Positions 8,238 to 16,275 of a stretch of DNA of 64,000 nucleotides are shown here, piece after piece. The notes beneath the pieces are model-generated. The model was not told the origin of the DNA. It did no database searches and saw nothing but the letters and a program-made list of their open reading frames with translations. A program made the translations under genes and the position numbers. The DNA is from Pigmentiphaga sp. NML030171 (GTDB lineage: Bacteria; Pseudomonadota; Gammaproteobacteria; Burkholderiales; Burkholderiaceae_B): assembly GCF_002188635.1 (NCBI RefSeq), contig NZ_NINX01000024.1:248001-312000 (forward strand). The letters are read 5' to 3'. Numbering within the stretch: the first letter of the stretch is position 1; the number at the start of each line of letters is the position of its first letter.

Positions 8238-9230
8238 TCAGGGAGTCAGGATGATCTTGCCCATGGTTTCGCCGGCATCCAGGATGCGATGGGCGTCGCG
8301 CACGGCATCCAGCGGCATGCGGGTGGCCGCGGGGGGTGCGATGCGTCCGGCGGCCATCAGACCGATCAGGCGTTCCGTGGCCTCGCGCCGCGTCGCGCGA
8401 TCATGGTCGAAGCTATGGATGGAGAAACAGCGCAGGGCCAGGCTGCGACCCACGAGCTTGCGCAGTTCCCCGAAGATTTCCGGCTGCGGCGGCCCGCCCA
8501 CGATGTTGTAGGACACGGCCATGCCGAAGGGAGCCAGCGCGTGCAGGCAGTCCACCAGGATGCCCGCGCCGATGTGATCCAGTGCCAGGTCCACGCCTTC
8601 GCCGCCGGTCAGCGCCATGACACGCTCGGGAATGGCGTCCCGCAGGCGGTCGATCACGTGCGTGGCTCCCATGGCGGTGGCGAAGGCCGCCTTCTGGGCG
8701 GAACTGACCACGCCGATGACCTCGCTGCCTTGCAGCCGGGCGAGCTGGATCACCGCCGAGGCAACGCCGCCGGCGGCACCGGTGAGCAGGACGCGACGCG
8801 CCCGCACACCGGGATTGCAGCGATTCAGCAGTGCGTCGGCCATCAGGAAGTTGGGCAGGCTGAGCGCGGCCTCGAAGGAAATCGAAGCAGGAAGTTCGAA
8901 CGGCGCATCGGCCGGCACGCAGATCGCCTCGGCATAGCAGCCGCCGCGCTGGACCAGCTCCCGCGCGCTGACCAGCACGCGGCGGCCCACCAGCCCCGGC
9001 GCGACGCCCTCGCCCACCGCGTCGATCACGCCGGCCATCTCTCCTCCCGGCGTCGCCGGCAGCGGCGGCATCCATTTGTAGGTGCCATTGCGCATCAGCA
9101 CGTCTGGGCGACCCACGCCTATGGCACGCGCCGCGACCCGGACCTGCCCCGGCCCGGGCGTGGGCTCCGGAACGTTGGAGATGACGAGCGCCTCGGGTCC
9201 GCCGGGCTGGAAGATCTGCACGATTTTCAC
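8238..9230 (-). CDS. Zinc-independent quinone oxidoreductase-like protein (MDR family), internal GTG start
   Basis: 330 residues if started at GTG 9230 (VKIVQIFQPGGPEALVISNV). Domain order is a GroES-like N-terminus (AARAIGVGRPDVLMRNGTY, TPGGEMAGVIDAVGEGV) and a Rossmann NADPH-binding domain (LLTGAAGGVASAVIQLARLQ, about residues 143-162). No zinc-ligand pattern is present, as expected for QOR-type MDR proteins. It most resembles NADPH:quinone or enoyl reductases. In the sequence as given it is in frame with the upstream receptor; see the entry for the longer frame. AAGG lies about 13 bases upstream of the GTG, a weak ribosome binding site. Confidence 0.78.
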   Translation of the reverse strand: MKIVQIFQPGGPEALVISNVPEPTPGPGQVRVAARAIGVGRPDVLMRNGTYKWMPPLPATPGGEMAGVIDAVGEGVAPGLVGRRVLVSARELVQRGGCYAEAICVPADAPFELPASISFEAALSLPNFLMADALLNRCNPGVRARRVLLTGAAGGVASAVIQLARLQGSEVIGVVSSAQKAAFATAMGATHVIDRLRDAIPERVMALTGGEGVDLALDHIGAGILVDCLHALAPFGMAVSYNIVGGPPQPEIFGELRKLVGRSLALRCFSIHSFDHDRATRREATERLIGLMAAGRIAPPAATRMPLDAVRDAHRILDAGETMGKIILTP

Positions 9231-10232
9231 GGTTACTGTGCCTTGAAGTCGAAGGGTCGGCGCAGTTTGGAGCCGGGGTATGTTCTTGTCCCTGGCCACG
9301 GCCAGGTAGCGATCGATCTCGCCCGCGATGCGGCGCTTCATCGCGTCCGGGGAACCCGGGGCGACCTCTCCGCCCATCTGCTCCAGCCGCGCCCGCACCT
9401 CGGGCGCCGCCAGCGCCTTGCGCAACTCGGCGTTCAAGCGCTCCACCACGGCGGCCGGCGTCCCCGCCGGCGCGGCCAGGCCGGCCCATGAACTGACGTC
9501 GAAGCCCGCGAAACCCGACTCGTCCAGCGTGGGCACGTCCTTGAGCCCGCTCCACCGCTCGCGGCTGGTGACGGCCAGCACGCGTATGGTCCCGGCCTTG
9601 AGCTGCGGCACCGCCACGGTGGCCGTATCGATGACGAAGTCCACCTCGCCGCCCAGCATGCCGGTCAGCGCCGCGGCGCCGCCGCGATAGGGCACGTGCA
9701 GCAGCGGCACTCCCGCCTGGGAGGCAAGCAGTTCGCCCGTCAGGTGCTGGGTCGTGCCCACCCCGGCGGACCCGTACGTGACGCCGCCGGCGCGCTGCTT
9801 CATCGCCCGCAGCAGGTCGCCCATGTTCCGATAAGGCGCATCGCGCCTGACCATGAGGAAAAAGGGAAAATTCATCACGGTCGAGATCATCGAAAAATCG
9901 TTGACCGGATCGAAACCCAGTTTGTCGCTGAGCGCCCCGGCCACGCTGTGCCCGCCCATGAGCATGACCAGCGTATGGCCATCGGGAGCCGACTTCGCCA
10001 CCGCCTGCGAGGCGATGTTGCCGCCCGCGCCGGTACGCGGTTCTATCACGACGGGCACGCCCAGGTTCCTGGCCATTTCCTGGCCGACCACCCTGGAAAT
10101 GATGTCGGCATTGCCGCCCGCCGCATAGCCATGCACGATGCGCACGGCCTGCCCCGGCTGCGGAAAATCGCCGGCGTGCGCGTGTCCCGCGGCGGCCAGG
10201 CAAACGCCCGCCGCCAGTGTCCAGATGCGCAT
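8238..10232 (-). CDS. Bug (TctC-type) receptor read in frame into an oxidoreductase, probable frameshift
   Basis: One uninterrupted 664-codon frame. Residues 1-about 318 are a complete periplasmic Bug receptor: Sec signal MRIWTLAAGVCLAAAGHAHA, then VRIVHGYAAGGNADIISRVV, RTGAGGNIASQAVAKS, LLHVPYRGG and VDFVIDT. From residue 335 the frame continues as a cytoplasmic zinc-free quinone oxidoreductase. A secreted receptor fused to an NADPH enzyme makes no cellular sense. Removing one C from the C4 run (GGGG at 9275-9278 on the plus strand) changes the receptor end to NIPGSKLRRPFDFKAQ followed by TAA at 9235-9233, two bases before the GTG of the oxidoreductase. So I read this as two genes joined by a single-base insertion or a sequencing error. 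Second gene of the FAH-led operon. Confidence 0.8.
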   Translation of the reverse strand: MRIWTLAAGVCLAAAGHAHAGDFPQPGQAVRIVHGYAAGGNADIISRVVGQEMARNLGVPVVIEPRTGAGGNIASQAVAKSAPDGHTLVMLMGGHSVAGALSDKLGFDPVNDFSMISTVMNFPFFLMVRRDAPYRNMGDLLRAMKQRAGGVTYGSAGVGTTQHLTGELLASQAGVPLLHVPYRGGAAALTGMLGGEVDFVIDTATVAVPQLKAGTIRVLAVTSRERWSGLKDVPTLDESGFAGFDVSSWAGLAAPAGTPAAVVERLNAELRKALAAPEVRARLEQMGGEVAPGSPDAMKRRIAGEIDRYLAVARDKNIPRLQTAPTLRLQGTVTVKIVQIFQPGGPEALVISNVPEPTPGPGQVRVAARAIGVGRPDVLMRNGTYKWMPPLPATPGGEMAGVIDAVGEGVAPGLVGRRVLVSARELVQRGGCYAEAICVPADAPFELPASISFEAALSLPNFLMADALLNRCNPGVRARRVLLTGAAGGVASAVIQLARLQGSEVIGVVSSAQKAAFATAMGATHVIDRLRDAIPERVMALTGGEGVDLALDHIGAGILVDCLHALAPFGMAVSYNIVGGPPQPEIFGELRKLVGRSLALRCFSIHSFDHDRATRREATERLIGLMAAGRIAPPAATRMPLDAVRDAHRILDAGETMGKIILTP

Positions 10233-10301
10233 GATGTCTCCTCCTGGTTCTTGTAGGAATGGATCAGGCGCCGGCTGCGCGGGCGGCGCCCCCGGGGCGC
10301 G

Positions 10302-11144
10302 CTACTCGTCCATGACGGGGTTCACCAGCTCTCCGATCCCGGTCACTTCGACGCGCACGCTGTCTCCCTGCTTGAGCAGCAGCGGCGGCGTGCGCTTGAA
10401 GCCGATTCCGCTGGGCGTGCCGGTGGCCAGGATGTCGCCCGGATTCCAGGGCAGCGCCTGCGACACATAGGCGATCAGGTGGGGAATGTCGAAAGCGAGC
10501 TCGTCCAGCCGGCCTTCCTGGACCTGCTCGCCGTTCACGTAGGTGCGCAGTTCCAGCCTGCGGTAGTCGGGGATCTCGTCCGCCGTCACCATCCAGGGGC
10601 CGAGCGGTCCGCTGGCGGCGAAGTTCTTGCCCATGCCGTATTGATGGGTGTGGAACTGCCAGTCGCGCACCGACGCGTCATTGAAGATGGTGTAGCCCGC
10701 GACGTGGGACATGGCGTCGCCGGGCGCGATATGCCGCCCGCCCTTGCCGATCACCACGGCCAGTTCGCCCTCGTAGTCGAACTGGTCCGACACGCGGGGC
10801 CGCAGCAGCGGCTGCCCGGCGCCGACCAGGGTGTCGGCGAACCGATGGAAGATGACCGGATGCTTGCCCACCGTACGTCCTGCCTCGGCGGCATGGGCCA
10901 CGTAGTTGATGCCCACGCAGATGATCTTGCTGGGCTCGGGGATGACGGGCATCAGCCGGACCTCGGTCAGCGGAAAATCCGCCGCCAGCCGGGCCGACAG
11001 CGCCCGGGCCTCGTCCTGCATGCCGCGCGCCAGCAGCGTGCGCAGGTCGGGGGCATCCAGCCGGCCCCCCAGCTCCACGATGCCGCCATCCTTGGCGACG
11101 CCGTAGCCGGCACGGCCATTCCTGAGAAAAGAAACGAGTCGCAT
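10302..11144 (-). CDS. Fumarylacetoacetate hydrolase (FAH) family protein
   Basis: 280-residue cytoplasmic metalloenzyme of the FAH fold, which hydrolyses, decarboxylates or isomerises acyl-pyruvates and related ring-cleavage products. Seen: IICVGINYVAHAAEAG (about residues 72-87), FDYEGELAVVIGKGG with the metal-binding Glu residues, FNDASVRDWQFHTHQYGMGK, and GDILATGTPSGIGF. First gene of the minus-strand operon (FAH, Bug, oxidoreductase, AA_synth, VOC). It is divergent from the GntR gene with a shared inverted repeat between them, so it is probably regulated by that protein. Exact substrate not predictable. Confidence 0.88.
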   Translation of the reverse strand: MRLVSFLRNGRAGYGVAKDGGIVELGGRLDAPDLRTLLARGMQDEARALSARLAADFPLTEVRLMPVIPEPSKIICVGINYVAHAAEAGRTVGKHPVIFHRFADTLVGAGQPLLRPRVSDQFDYEGELAVVIGKGGRHIAPGDAMSHVAGYTIFNDASVRDWQFHTHQYGMGKNFAASGPLGPWMVTADEIPDYRRLELRTYVNGEQVQEGRLDELAFDIPHLIAYVSQALPWNPGDILATGTPSGIGFKRTPPLLLKQGDSVRVEVTGIGELVNPVMDE

Positions 11145-11154
11145 GCGCCCTCCT

Positions 11155-11187
11155 TTTTATGCACATTTTTATTTATTGTGCATAAAA
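11155..11187. promoter_or_regulatory. 11-bp inverted repeat in divergent FAH/GntR promoter region
   Basis: TTTTATGCACA (11155-11165) and TGTGCATAAAA (11177-11187), perfect arms with an 11-base spacer, one helical turn. It lies 11 bases upstream of the FAH start codon and 42 bases before the GntR start. The position suits autoregulation plus control of the FAH operon by the GntR protein. The TGCACA/TGTGCA half sites are a reasonable FCD-type GntR target. Confidence 0.65.
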
Positions 11188-11228
11188 CTTGGTTTGTGCG
11201 CAACATCCGTTTCTGGCATAGTCGCCGC

Positions 11229-11930
11229 ATGATCCAGGAGACCCTCGCCCCCGAGGCGCTGCCGCTGACCGAACAGGCCTGTCTCGCCCTGCGCCGGGCG
11301 ATCGTGCGCGGCGATTTCGAGCCGGGACAGCGCCTGCGCGTGGAAGAGCTGCAACGCCGCTTCGGCCTGAGCAGCAGCCCGCTGCGAGAGGCCCTGAGCC
11401 GGCTGGTGCAGCAGGGACTGGTGCGGACGCTGGAGAACCGCGGCTTCCGCGTCGCGCCCATCCACGCCGACGCGATGCGCGACCTGACCCGCCTGCGGCT
11501 GATGATCGAAACCGAGACCCTGCGCGACGCCATCGAGCACGGCGACGATCTCTGGGAAGGCCGCGTCGTGGCGGCCCACCACAACCTGGCCCTGGTCGAA
11601 AAGCGCCTGGCGTCCGGCCCCGTGGTGCTGGACGACGACTGGTCCGATCGCCATCGGTCCCTGCACCTGGGTATCTATTCGGCCTGTAGCTCGCCGCTGC
11701 TGTTGGGGCTGGTCGAGAACCTGTTCGACCAGGCGGAGCGGTTCCGCCGCTTCTCCGCCCGCCACCGGCAGACCGACCGCAGCAAGAACGACGAACACCG
11801 GCGCATCGTCGACGCGGTGCTGGCCCGCGACACCGGCCAAGCGGTCGAACTCCTGCGCCGTCACATCAGCGGCACCGAGCGCAACGTGCTCGACGCGCTC
11901 CATGCCATGGAGACCGCGCCCGCCTCCTGA
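11229..11930 (+). CDS. GntR-family regulator, FCD subfamily
   Basis: Repressor-like protein (233 aa). Winged helix at about residues 10-75 (LTEQACLALRRAIVRGDF, LRVEELQRRFGLSSSPLREA, the recognition helix) and an all-helical FCD effector domain after residue 85 (MRDLTRLRLMIETETLRDAI, with HRSLHLGIYSAC and EHRRIVDAVLARD as probable metal/ligand positions). ATG 11229 gives the standard MIQETLAPEALPLTEQ opening; the frame is open far upstream, but that part overlaps the FAH gene in antisense. Divergent from the FAH operon with an inverted repeat in between. Such proteins usually respond to a carboxylic acid made or used by the operon. Confidence 0.88.
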   Translation: MIQETLAPEALPLTEQACLALRRAIVRGDFEPGQRLRVEELQRRFGLSSSPLREALSRLVQQGLVRTLENRGFRVAPIHADAMRDLTRLRLMIETETLRDAIEHGDDLWEGRVVAAHHNLALVEKRLASGPVVLDDDWSDRHRSLHLGIYSACSSPLLLGLVENLFDQAERFRRFSARHRQTDRSKNDEHRRIVDAVLARDTGQAVELLRRHISGTERNVLDALHAMETAPAS

Positions 11931-12068
11931 CGGCCGCACGCTAAACAAGCCCAAACACCGCGCCATGCGTTGCGCAAACGCCTCATAGAATCACGGCGCG
12001 ATTGCGCATGAACCGCAGTGGGCGCATGCTCCGCGTGCTACTCGACCACTGCACGATATGGGGGATAT

Positions 12069-12764
12069 ATGAGCAAAAAGCTTTGCGCGGAATTCCTGGG
12101 TACGTTCTGGCTGGTATTGGGTGGCTGCGGCAGCGCGGTCCTGGCCGCGGCGTTTCCGGAGCTGGGCATAGGATTCGCCGGCGTCGCGCTGGCCTTCGGC
12201 CTGACGGTGGTGACCATGGCCTACGCGGTCGGACACATCTCCGGGGGGCACTTCAACCCGGCGGTCACCGTGGGCCTGGTCGCCGGCGGCCGTCTTCCGG
12301 CCAAGGACGCCATACCGTACATCATCGCCCAGGTCGTGGGCGGCATCGCCGCCGGCGGGGTCCTGTACCTGATCGCCAGCGGCAAGGCGGGCTTCGATGC
12401 CAGCGCCGGCTTCGCGTCCAACGGCTACGGCGAACACTCGCCCGGCGGCTATACGCTGGCCGCGGCGGTCGTCTGCGAACTGGTGTTGACGGCCTTCTTC
12501 CTGATCGTGATCCACGGCGCGACCGACAAGCGCGCGCCCGCGGGCATGGCGCCGCTGGCCATCGGCCTGACGCTCACTCTCATCCATCTGATCAGCATCC
12601 CGGTCACCAACACCTCGGTCAACCCCGCCCGCAGCACCGGCGTGGCCGTGTACCAGGGCAGCTGGGCGCTGGAACAACTCTGGGTGTTCTGGCTCGTGCC
12701 GCTGATCGGCGGCGCGATCGGCGGACTGATCTACCGGCACCTGCTGGAAAAAGAAACGAACTGA
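12069..12764 (+). CDS. aqpZ: Aquaporin Z
   Basis: Inner-membrane water channel (231 aa, normal length). Both pore motifs are present: HFNPAVT (NPA at 63-65) and SVNPARS (NPA at 185-187). The selectivity-filter residues Phe43, His173, Thr182 and Arg188 match the water-specific AqpZ pattern rather than GlpF. Six membrane segments plus the two half-helices can be followed. ATG 12069 comes 3 bases after GGGGGAT and gives the usual [16 protein letters not shown] opening. It stands alone between the GntR gene and a VanZ-like gene. Confidence 0.96.
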   Translation: MSKKLCAEFLGTFWLVLGGCGSAVLAAAFPELGIGFAGVALAFGLTVVTMAYAVGHISGGHFNPAVTVGLVAGGRLPAKDAIPYIIAQVVGGIAAGGVLYLIASGKAGFDASAGFASNGYGEHSPGGYTLAAAVVCELVLTAFFLIVIHGATDKRAPAGMAPLAIGLTLTLIHLISIPVTNTSVNPARSTGVAVYQGSWALEQLWVFWLVPLIGGAIGGLIYRHLLEKETN

Positions 12765-12839
12765 CACCGGGCGTTCTCGAAGCACGGCGATAATGGCGGG
12801 CGGGGGACCTCCCCGCCCTTCGCCTGACTTCGGACACCG

Positions 12840-13199
12840 ATGAATCTACGCCTGACCGCCTTCGGCGGATGGAAGCCGCTGTTCTGGGCGGCCCTGCTGG
12901 GGATACTCGCGCTATCCCTCCTGCCCTCCGCCACTCCCCTGCCCACCACCGGTTGGGACAAGACCAATCACCTGCTGGGCTTCGGCGTGCTGGCCGCGCT
13001 GGCCCGCTTCGCCTATCCTGGCCCCGCGTGGCCACGCCTGCTGGGCCTCCTGGCCTATGGCGCGCTGATCGAGATCCTGCAATCCATGACACCCGACCGG
13101 TCGGCGGAATGGGCGGACCTGTTCGCGGACAGCCTGGGCATCGCGATCGGCTGGTGCGGGGCCTGGATGGCCACGATCGGGTTGCGGCGACGGGCCTGA
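12840..13199 (+). CDS. VanZ-like membrane protein
   Basis: 119-residue hydrophobic protein with four likely membrane segments (LFWAALLGILALSLLP, LLGFGVLAALARFAYP, LLGLLAYGALIEILQS, SLGIAIGWCGAWMATI). The conserved VanZ-type residues are present: DKTNHLLGF, GALIEILQ, and DLFADSLGI. Members without a vancomycin cluster have no established job; a role in cell-envelope physiology is usually assumed. It stands alone on the plus strand, 75 bases after aqpZ, with no clear ribosome binding site other than a weak purine stretch. Confidence 0.8.
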   Translation: MNLRLTAFGGWKPLFWAALLGILALSLLPSATPLPTTGWDKTNHLLGFGVLAALARFAYPGPAWPRLLGLLAYGALIEILQSMTPDRSAEWADLFADSLGIAIGWCGAWMATIGLRRRA

Positions 13200-13253
13200 C
13201 GCCTGGGGGTTTCCCGTATAGGAGCACCGGATTCCCTCATGGCTGGACTGGCC

Positions 13254-13282
13254 ATTGAGGGATGAAAACGCATTCCTATAAT
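13254..13282 (+). promoter_or_regulatory. Sigma-70 promoter of the IclR gene
   Basis: -35 TTGAGG (13254-13259), 17-base spacer, perfect -10 TATAAT (13277-13282). Transcription would begin near 13289, about 40 bases before the IclR start codon. Confidence 0.6.
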
Positions 13283-13294
13283 GAGACACACCTT

Positions 13295-13311
13295 GTCCGG
13301 TATGGCCGGAC
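13295..13311. promoter_or_regulatory. Inverted repeat downstream of the IclR promoter, candidate operator
   Basis: GTCCGG (13295-13300), 5-base spacer, CCGGAC (13306-13311), immediately after the predicted transcription start of the IclR gene. This would suit an autorepression site. It could also form a small hairpin in the leader RNA. Confidence 0.4.
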
Positions 13312-13327
13312 TCAGCAGGGAGCGATC

Positions 13328-14125
13328 ATGGCGATCCAGGCAGAAGGTGTGGAGCATTACCCGTCGTTCGAACGCATCGTCGACATCTGGCTGTCGTTCG
13401 TCACCCCCGGCGCCGTCCATTCCGCGCAGGCCATCGCGCGGGAATTCGGGACCTCGCGCAGTTCCACCTACCGCTACCTGCAGATCCTGCGCGAACGCGG
13501 GCTGATCGAGGACGTGGACGGAGCGGGTAACTATCGCCTGGGGTCCGCCTTCGTCAACCTCGTCCGCAGTTGCGAGGACCCCAGCACCTCGGCCTCCATC
13601 GCCGAGCCCTTCGTGCACGAGCTGGCCCTGGCCAGCGGCGAAACGGTGCTCTTCACGACACGCATCGGCGATCGCGTCATCTGCACGGTGGCGCTGGAGA
13701 GCCGGCAGGCCGTCCGGGTCTCGGTCGATCCCGTCCGCAACGTGCCGCTGCACCTGGGCTCGTCGGCCAAGGTCCACCTGGCCTATCTGGAAGAACAGGA
13801 ACGCACGCGCGTGCTGCCGCGCCTGCGCGCGGCGAAGCCCGGCGGCAAGCCCTTCGACCCGCAGGCGCTGGAGCGGTCCCTGGCGGCCATACGCGAGCAG
13901 GGCTATGCCATCAGCGATGGCGAGATCGAGGCCGGCGTGCGCAGCGTGTCCGCTCCCGCCTTCTTTCCATCCGGCTCGCTGATCGGCGCCATCACCCTTG
14001 CCGCGCCGGCCTTCCGCCTTCAGGACAAGGTGCTGAAGCAGGCCGTGCTGCGCGTGGTGGCCGCCGCGCGCCATATCAGCGACGCGGCCTCGGCCACGCA
14101 GTCGCGCCGCGCATCCGCCGCCTGA
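13328..14125 (+). CDS. IclR-family transcriptional regulator
   Basis: 265 aa. Winged helix at residues 12-60 (FERIVDIWLSFVTPGAVHSA, AREFGTSRSSTYRYLQILRE) followed by a GAF-like IclR effector domain (IAEPFVHELALASGETVLFT, HLGSSAKVHLAYL, GYAISDGEIEAGVRSVSAPA). ATG 13328 is preceded by AGGGAG at a good distance; an upstream in-frame ATG at 13262 lies before the -10 box and so is not used if that promoter is real. It sits 15 bases ahead of the amidohydrolase on the same strand, so it is probably part of, and regulator of, the 14141-18990 uptake and hydrolysis cluster. Confidence 0.88.
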   Translation: MAIQAEGVEHYPSFERIVDIWLSFVTPGAVHSAQAIAREFGTSRSSTYRYLQILRERGLIEDVDGAGNYRLGSAFVNLVRSCEDPSTSASIAEPFVHELALASGETVLFTTRIGDRVICTVALESRQAVRVSVDPVRNVPLHLGSSAKVHLAYLEEQERTRVLPRLRAAKPGGKPFDPQALERSLAAIREQGYAISDGEIEAGVRSVSAPAFFPSGSLIGAITLAAPAFRLQDKVLKQAVLRVVAAARHISDAASATQSRRASAA

Positions 14126-14140
14126 CCCATCGGAGTTTCC

Positions 14141-15535
14141 ATGACACGGACACTGATAGAGAACGGGGTGGTCCTGACCATGAACCCGGCCGGCGACATC
14201 CACGAGCGCGGCTGCGTACTGGTCGAGGACTCCCGCCTGGCGTATGTCGGCCCCAGGGAAGGCTTGCCCCGCGACCTCGAAGCGCGGCGCCACGATGCCG
14301 CCGGCCGCGCGGTCATGCCCGGCCTGGTCAATTGCCACACGCACTTGTGCATGATCTTCGGCCGTACGCTGGCGACGAACACCGACCTGCTGTCCTGGCT
14401 GGACCTGCAAATGCCGCTGATGCGCGCGCTGGACGCCGAAGCCATGCTGGCGGCGCAGACCCTGGGCTGCATCGAGAATCTGAAGAATGGCAGCACGACA
14501 CTGGTGGAAAACCTGTTCGCCCCCCGGTCGGACTCGGTATCGCCCGAAGACAGCGCCTTCGCCGCCATGGAAAGCACGGGCATGCGCGGCATCGTGGCCC
14601 GCGCCTTCGAAGCCGTCCGTTTCGACCCCGCATTCGTCGAAACGCCCGCGCAGCAGGCGCAGCGGGTACGCAGCCTGCACGCGCGCTGGCACGGCCGCGC
14701 CCAGGGGCGCCTGGGACTGTCCTTCGGCCCGCTGCTGCCCTGGACCCTGGACGAGTCCATGCTGCGCGCCAGCCGCGCGCTCGCCACCGAACTGGGCATC
14801 TGCCTGCACATGCACGTGGCCGAGTCGCGCGAGTTCAACCGCATCATCGAGCGCTACTACGGCCGGCCGGTCCGCAACGTCGAGCTGCTCCACGAAACCG
14901 GCTGTCTGGGCCCCGATGTGCAGGCGGTAGGCGTATCGGACCTTTTCTCCGACGAAATCGCCCTGCTGGCCGAGACCGGCACCTCGGTCGTTCTCGATCC
15001 GCAGACCCGGCTCTTCTGGGGCACGGGCTTTCCCGCGCTGACGCCCTTCCTCGAAGCCGGCATCAACTGCGGACTCGCCACCAACGGACCCGCGGCCAAC
15101 TGCGGCCAGGACCTGTTCGAGAGCATGAAGTACGCGTGCGCGACCGCCAAGACCGCGGCGGGCGATCCCCACGCGCTGGACGCGCGGCGGGCACTGCGCA
15201 TGGCGACCATCGAAGGGGCGCGTGCGCTCGGCCTGGACCGCCGGACGGGTTCACTGGAAACCGGCAAGCAGGCGGACCTCATCATGGTCGACCTGCGCCA
15301 GCCCCACCTGGTGCCGGCCTTCGACCTCGAGGCGGCGCTGGTCTTCAGCGCGCGGGGCACGGACGTGCGCGACGCCATGGTGGACGGTGAATGGCTGATG
15401 CGGGACCGCCGCCTGACCCGCGTCGACGAAACCGCCCTGCTGGATCGCGCCGAGGACCTGGCCGGGCGAGCCCTGGCCAAGGCAGGGGTCCGCCGGCCGC
15501 AGCATCGCACCCTGACCTCCCAAGGAACCCCATGA
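14141..15535 (+). CDS. Amidohydrolase-superfamily protein (TrzA/SsnA-like) with altered metal site
   Basis: 464-residue TIM-barrel amidohydrolase of the cytosine deaminase/chlorohydrolase group. First metal motif NCHTHLC is intact (His66, His68) and so is HMHVAES (His225, Glu228). Two expected residues are not: where relatives have A-H-x-V on strand 6 this protein has AVGV (Val263), and where they have GTDG on strand 8 it has ATNG (Asn315). The HCPxSN segment is LDPQTR. So metal binding or chemistry probably differs from the family, or the protein is not a classical hydrolase. The frame is intact and the gene is the first of a coupled operon (its TGA overlaps the permease ATG), which argues against a decayed gene. 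Confidence 0.85.
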   Translation: MTRTLIENGVVLTMNPAGDIHERGCVLVEDSRLAYVGPREGLPRDLEARRHDAAGRAVMPGLVNCHTHLCMIFGRTLATNTDLLSWLDLQMPLMRALDAEAMLAAQTLGCIENLKNGSTTLVENLFAPRSDSVSPEDSAFAAMESTGMRGIVARAFEAVRFDPAFVETPAQQAQRVRSLHARWHGRAQGRLGLSFGPLLPWTLDESMLRASRALATELGICLHMHVAESREFNRIIERYYGRPVRNVELLHETGCLGPDVQAVGVSDLFSDEIALLAETGTSVVLDPQTRLFWGTGFPALTPFLEAGINCGLATNGPAANCGQDLFESMKYACATAKTAAGDPHALDARRALRMATIEGARALGLDRRTGSLETGKQADLIMVDLRQPHLVPAFDLEAALVFSARGTDVRDAMVDGEWLMRDRRLTRVDETALLDRAEDLAGRALAKAGVRRPQHRTLTSQGTP

Positions 15536-16275
15536 TGATTAGGCTCGTTTCCATCGCCGCGGCGATCGCGCTGTGGTGGCTGCTGTCCCTGGCCTTCACG
15601 GCCTCGGTGCTGCCCGGTCCCTTGCTCACGCTCCAGACGCTGGTGGAGAACATCGCCGCCGGCAACGTCCTCGTCCATCTGTGGATGACGCTGGCCCGGG
15701 TGACGGCGGGCCTGGCGCTGGCGTTGCTGATAGGCGTGCCCATCGGCGTGCTGATGGGCCTGTACCGGCAGGTCGAGCGGGCCCTGGACCTGTGGGTGAT
15801 GGTGGGCCTGACCGTCCCCAGCCTGTGCTACGCGCTGGTGTGCTTCATCTGGCTGGGACTGAACGAGGCGGCCACCATCGTCGCCATCGGCATTACCGCC
15901 GCCCCCTCGATCGCCATCAACCTGTGGGAAGGAGTCAAGAACATCGACACCCGGCTCGTGGCCATGGCCCGCGTATTCGAGGCCGACCGCTGGACCGTGT
16001 TCCGGCGCGTGGTCCTGCCCCAGGTACTGCCCTACGTGATGGCCTCGGTGCGTTTCGGCCTGGGGATCATCTGGAAGATCGCCGTGCTGGTGGAGCTCAT
16101 CGGCCGCCCCAACGGCGTCGGCTTCCAGCTCTTCTACTGGTACCAGCTGGCGGACATGCCCCAGGTGCTGGCATGGACGCTGCTGTTCACCATCGTGATG
16201 CTGATCATCGAACTGGCGATTCTCAAGCCGATCGAGCATCGACTCTTCTCCTGGCGCCCGAGGGTGGAACTATGA
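15532..16275 (+). CDS. ABC transporter permease, SsuC/TauC type
   Basis: Inner-membrane permease (247 aa) with about six membrane segments (IAAAIALWWLLSLAFTASVL, LALALLIGVPIGVLMGL, VMVGLTVPSLCYALVCFIWL and others). The coupling loop is clear: AMARVFEADRWTVFRRVVLP, followed by VLPYVMASVRFGLGIIWKIA, matching the EAA motif. ATG 15532 overlaps the amidohydrolase stop (ATGA) and follows CAAGGAAC; the ATPase ATG overlaps its own stop in the same way. These overlaps tie the three genes into one translation unit. Confidence 0.92.
   Translation: MMIRLVSIAAAIALWWLLSLAFTASVLPGPLLTLQTLVENIAAGNVLVHLWMTLARVTAGLALALLIGVPIGVLMGLYRQVERALDLWVMVGLTVPSLCYALVCFIWLGLNEAATIVAIGITAAPSIAINLWEGVKNIDTRLVAMARVFEADRWTVFRRVVLPQVLPYVMASVRFGLGIIWKIAVLVELIGRPNGVGFQLFYWYQLADMPQVLAWTLLFTIVMLIIELAILKPIEHRLFSWRPRVEL

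Noticed and set aside
8238-10232. A genuine bifunctional receptor-oxidoreductase
   Set aside because: The N-terminal half has a cleavable Sec signal and the C-terminal half is an NADPH-type cytoplasmic enzyme; a one-base correction gives two normal adjacent genes.
13055-15172. A 705-codon open frame antisense to the IclR and amidohydrolase genes
   Set aside because: It overlaps two well-supported genes and a clear promoter; composition is that of a shadow frame.
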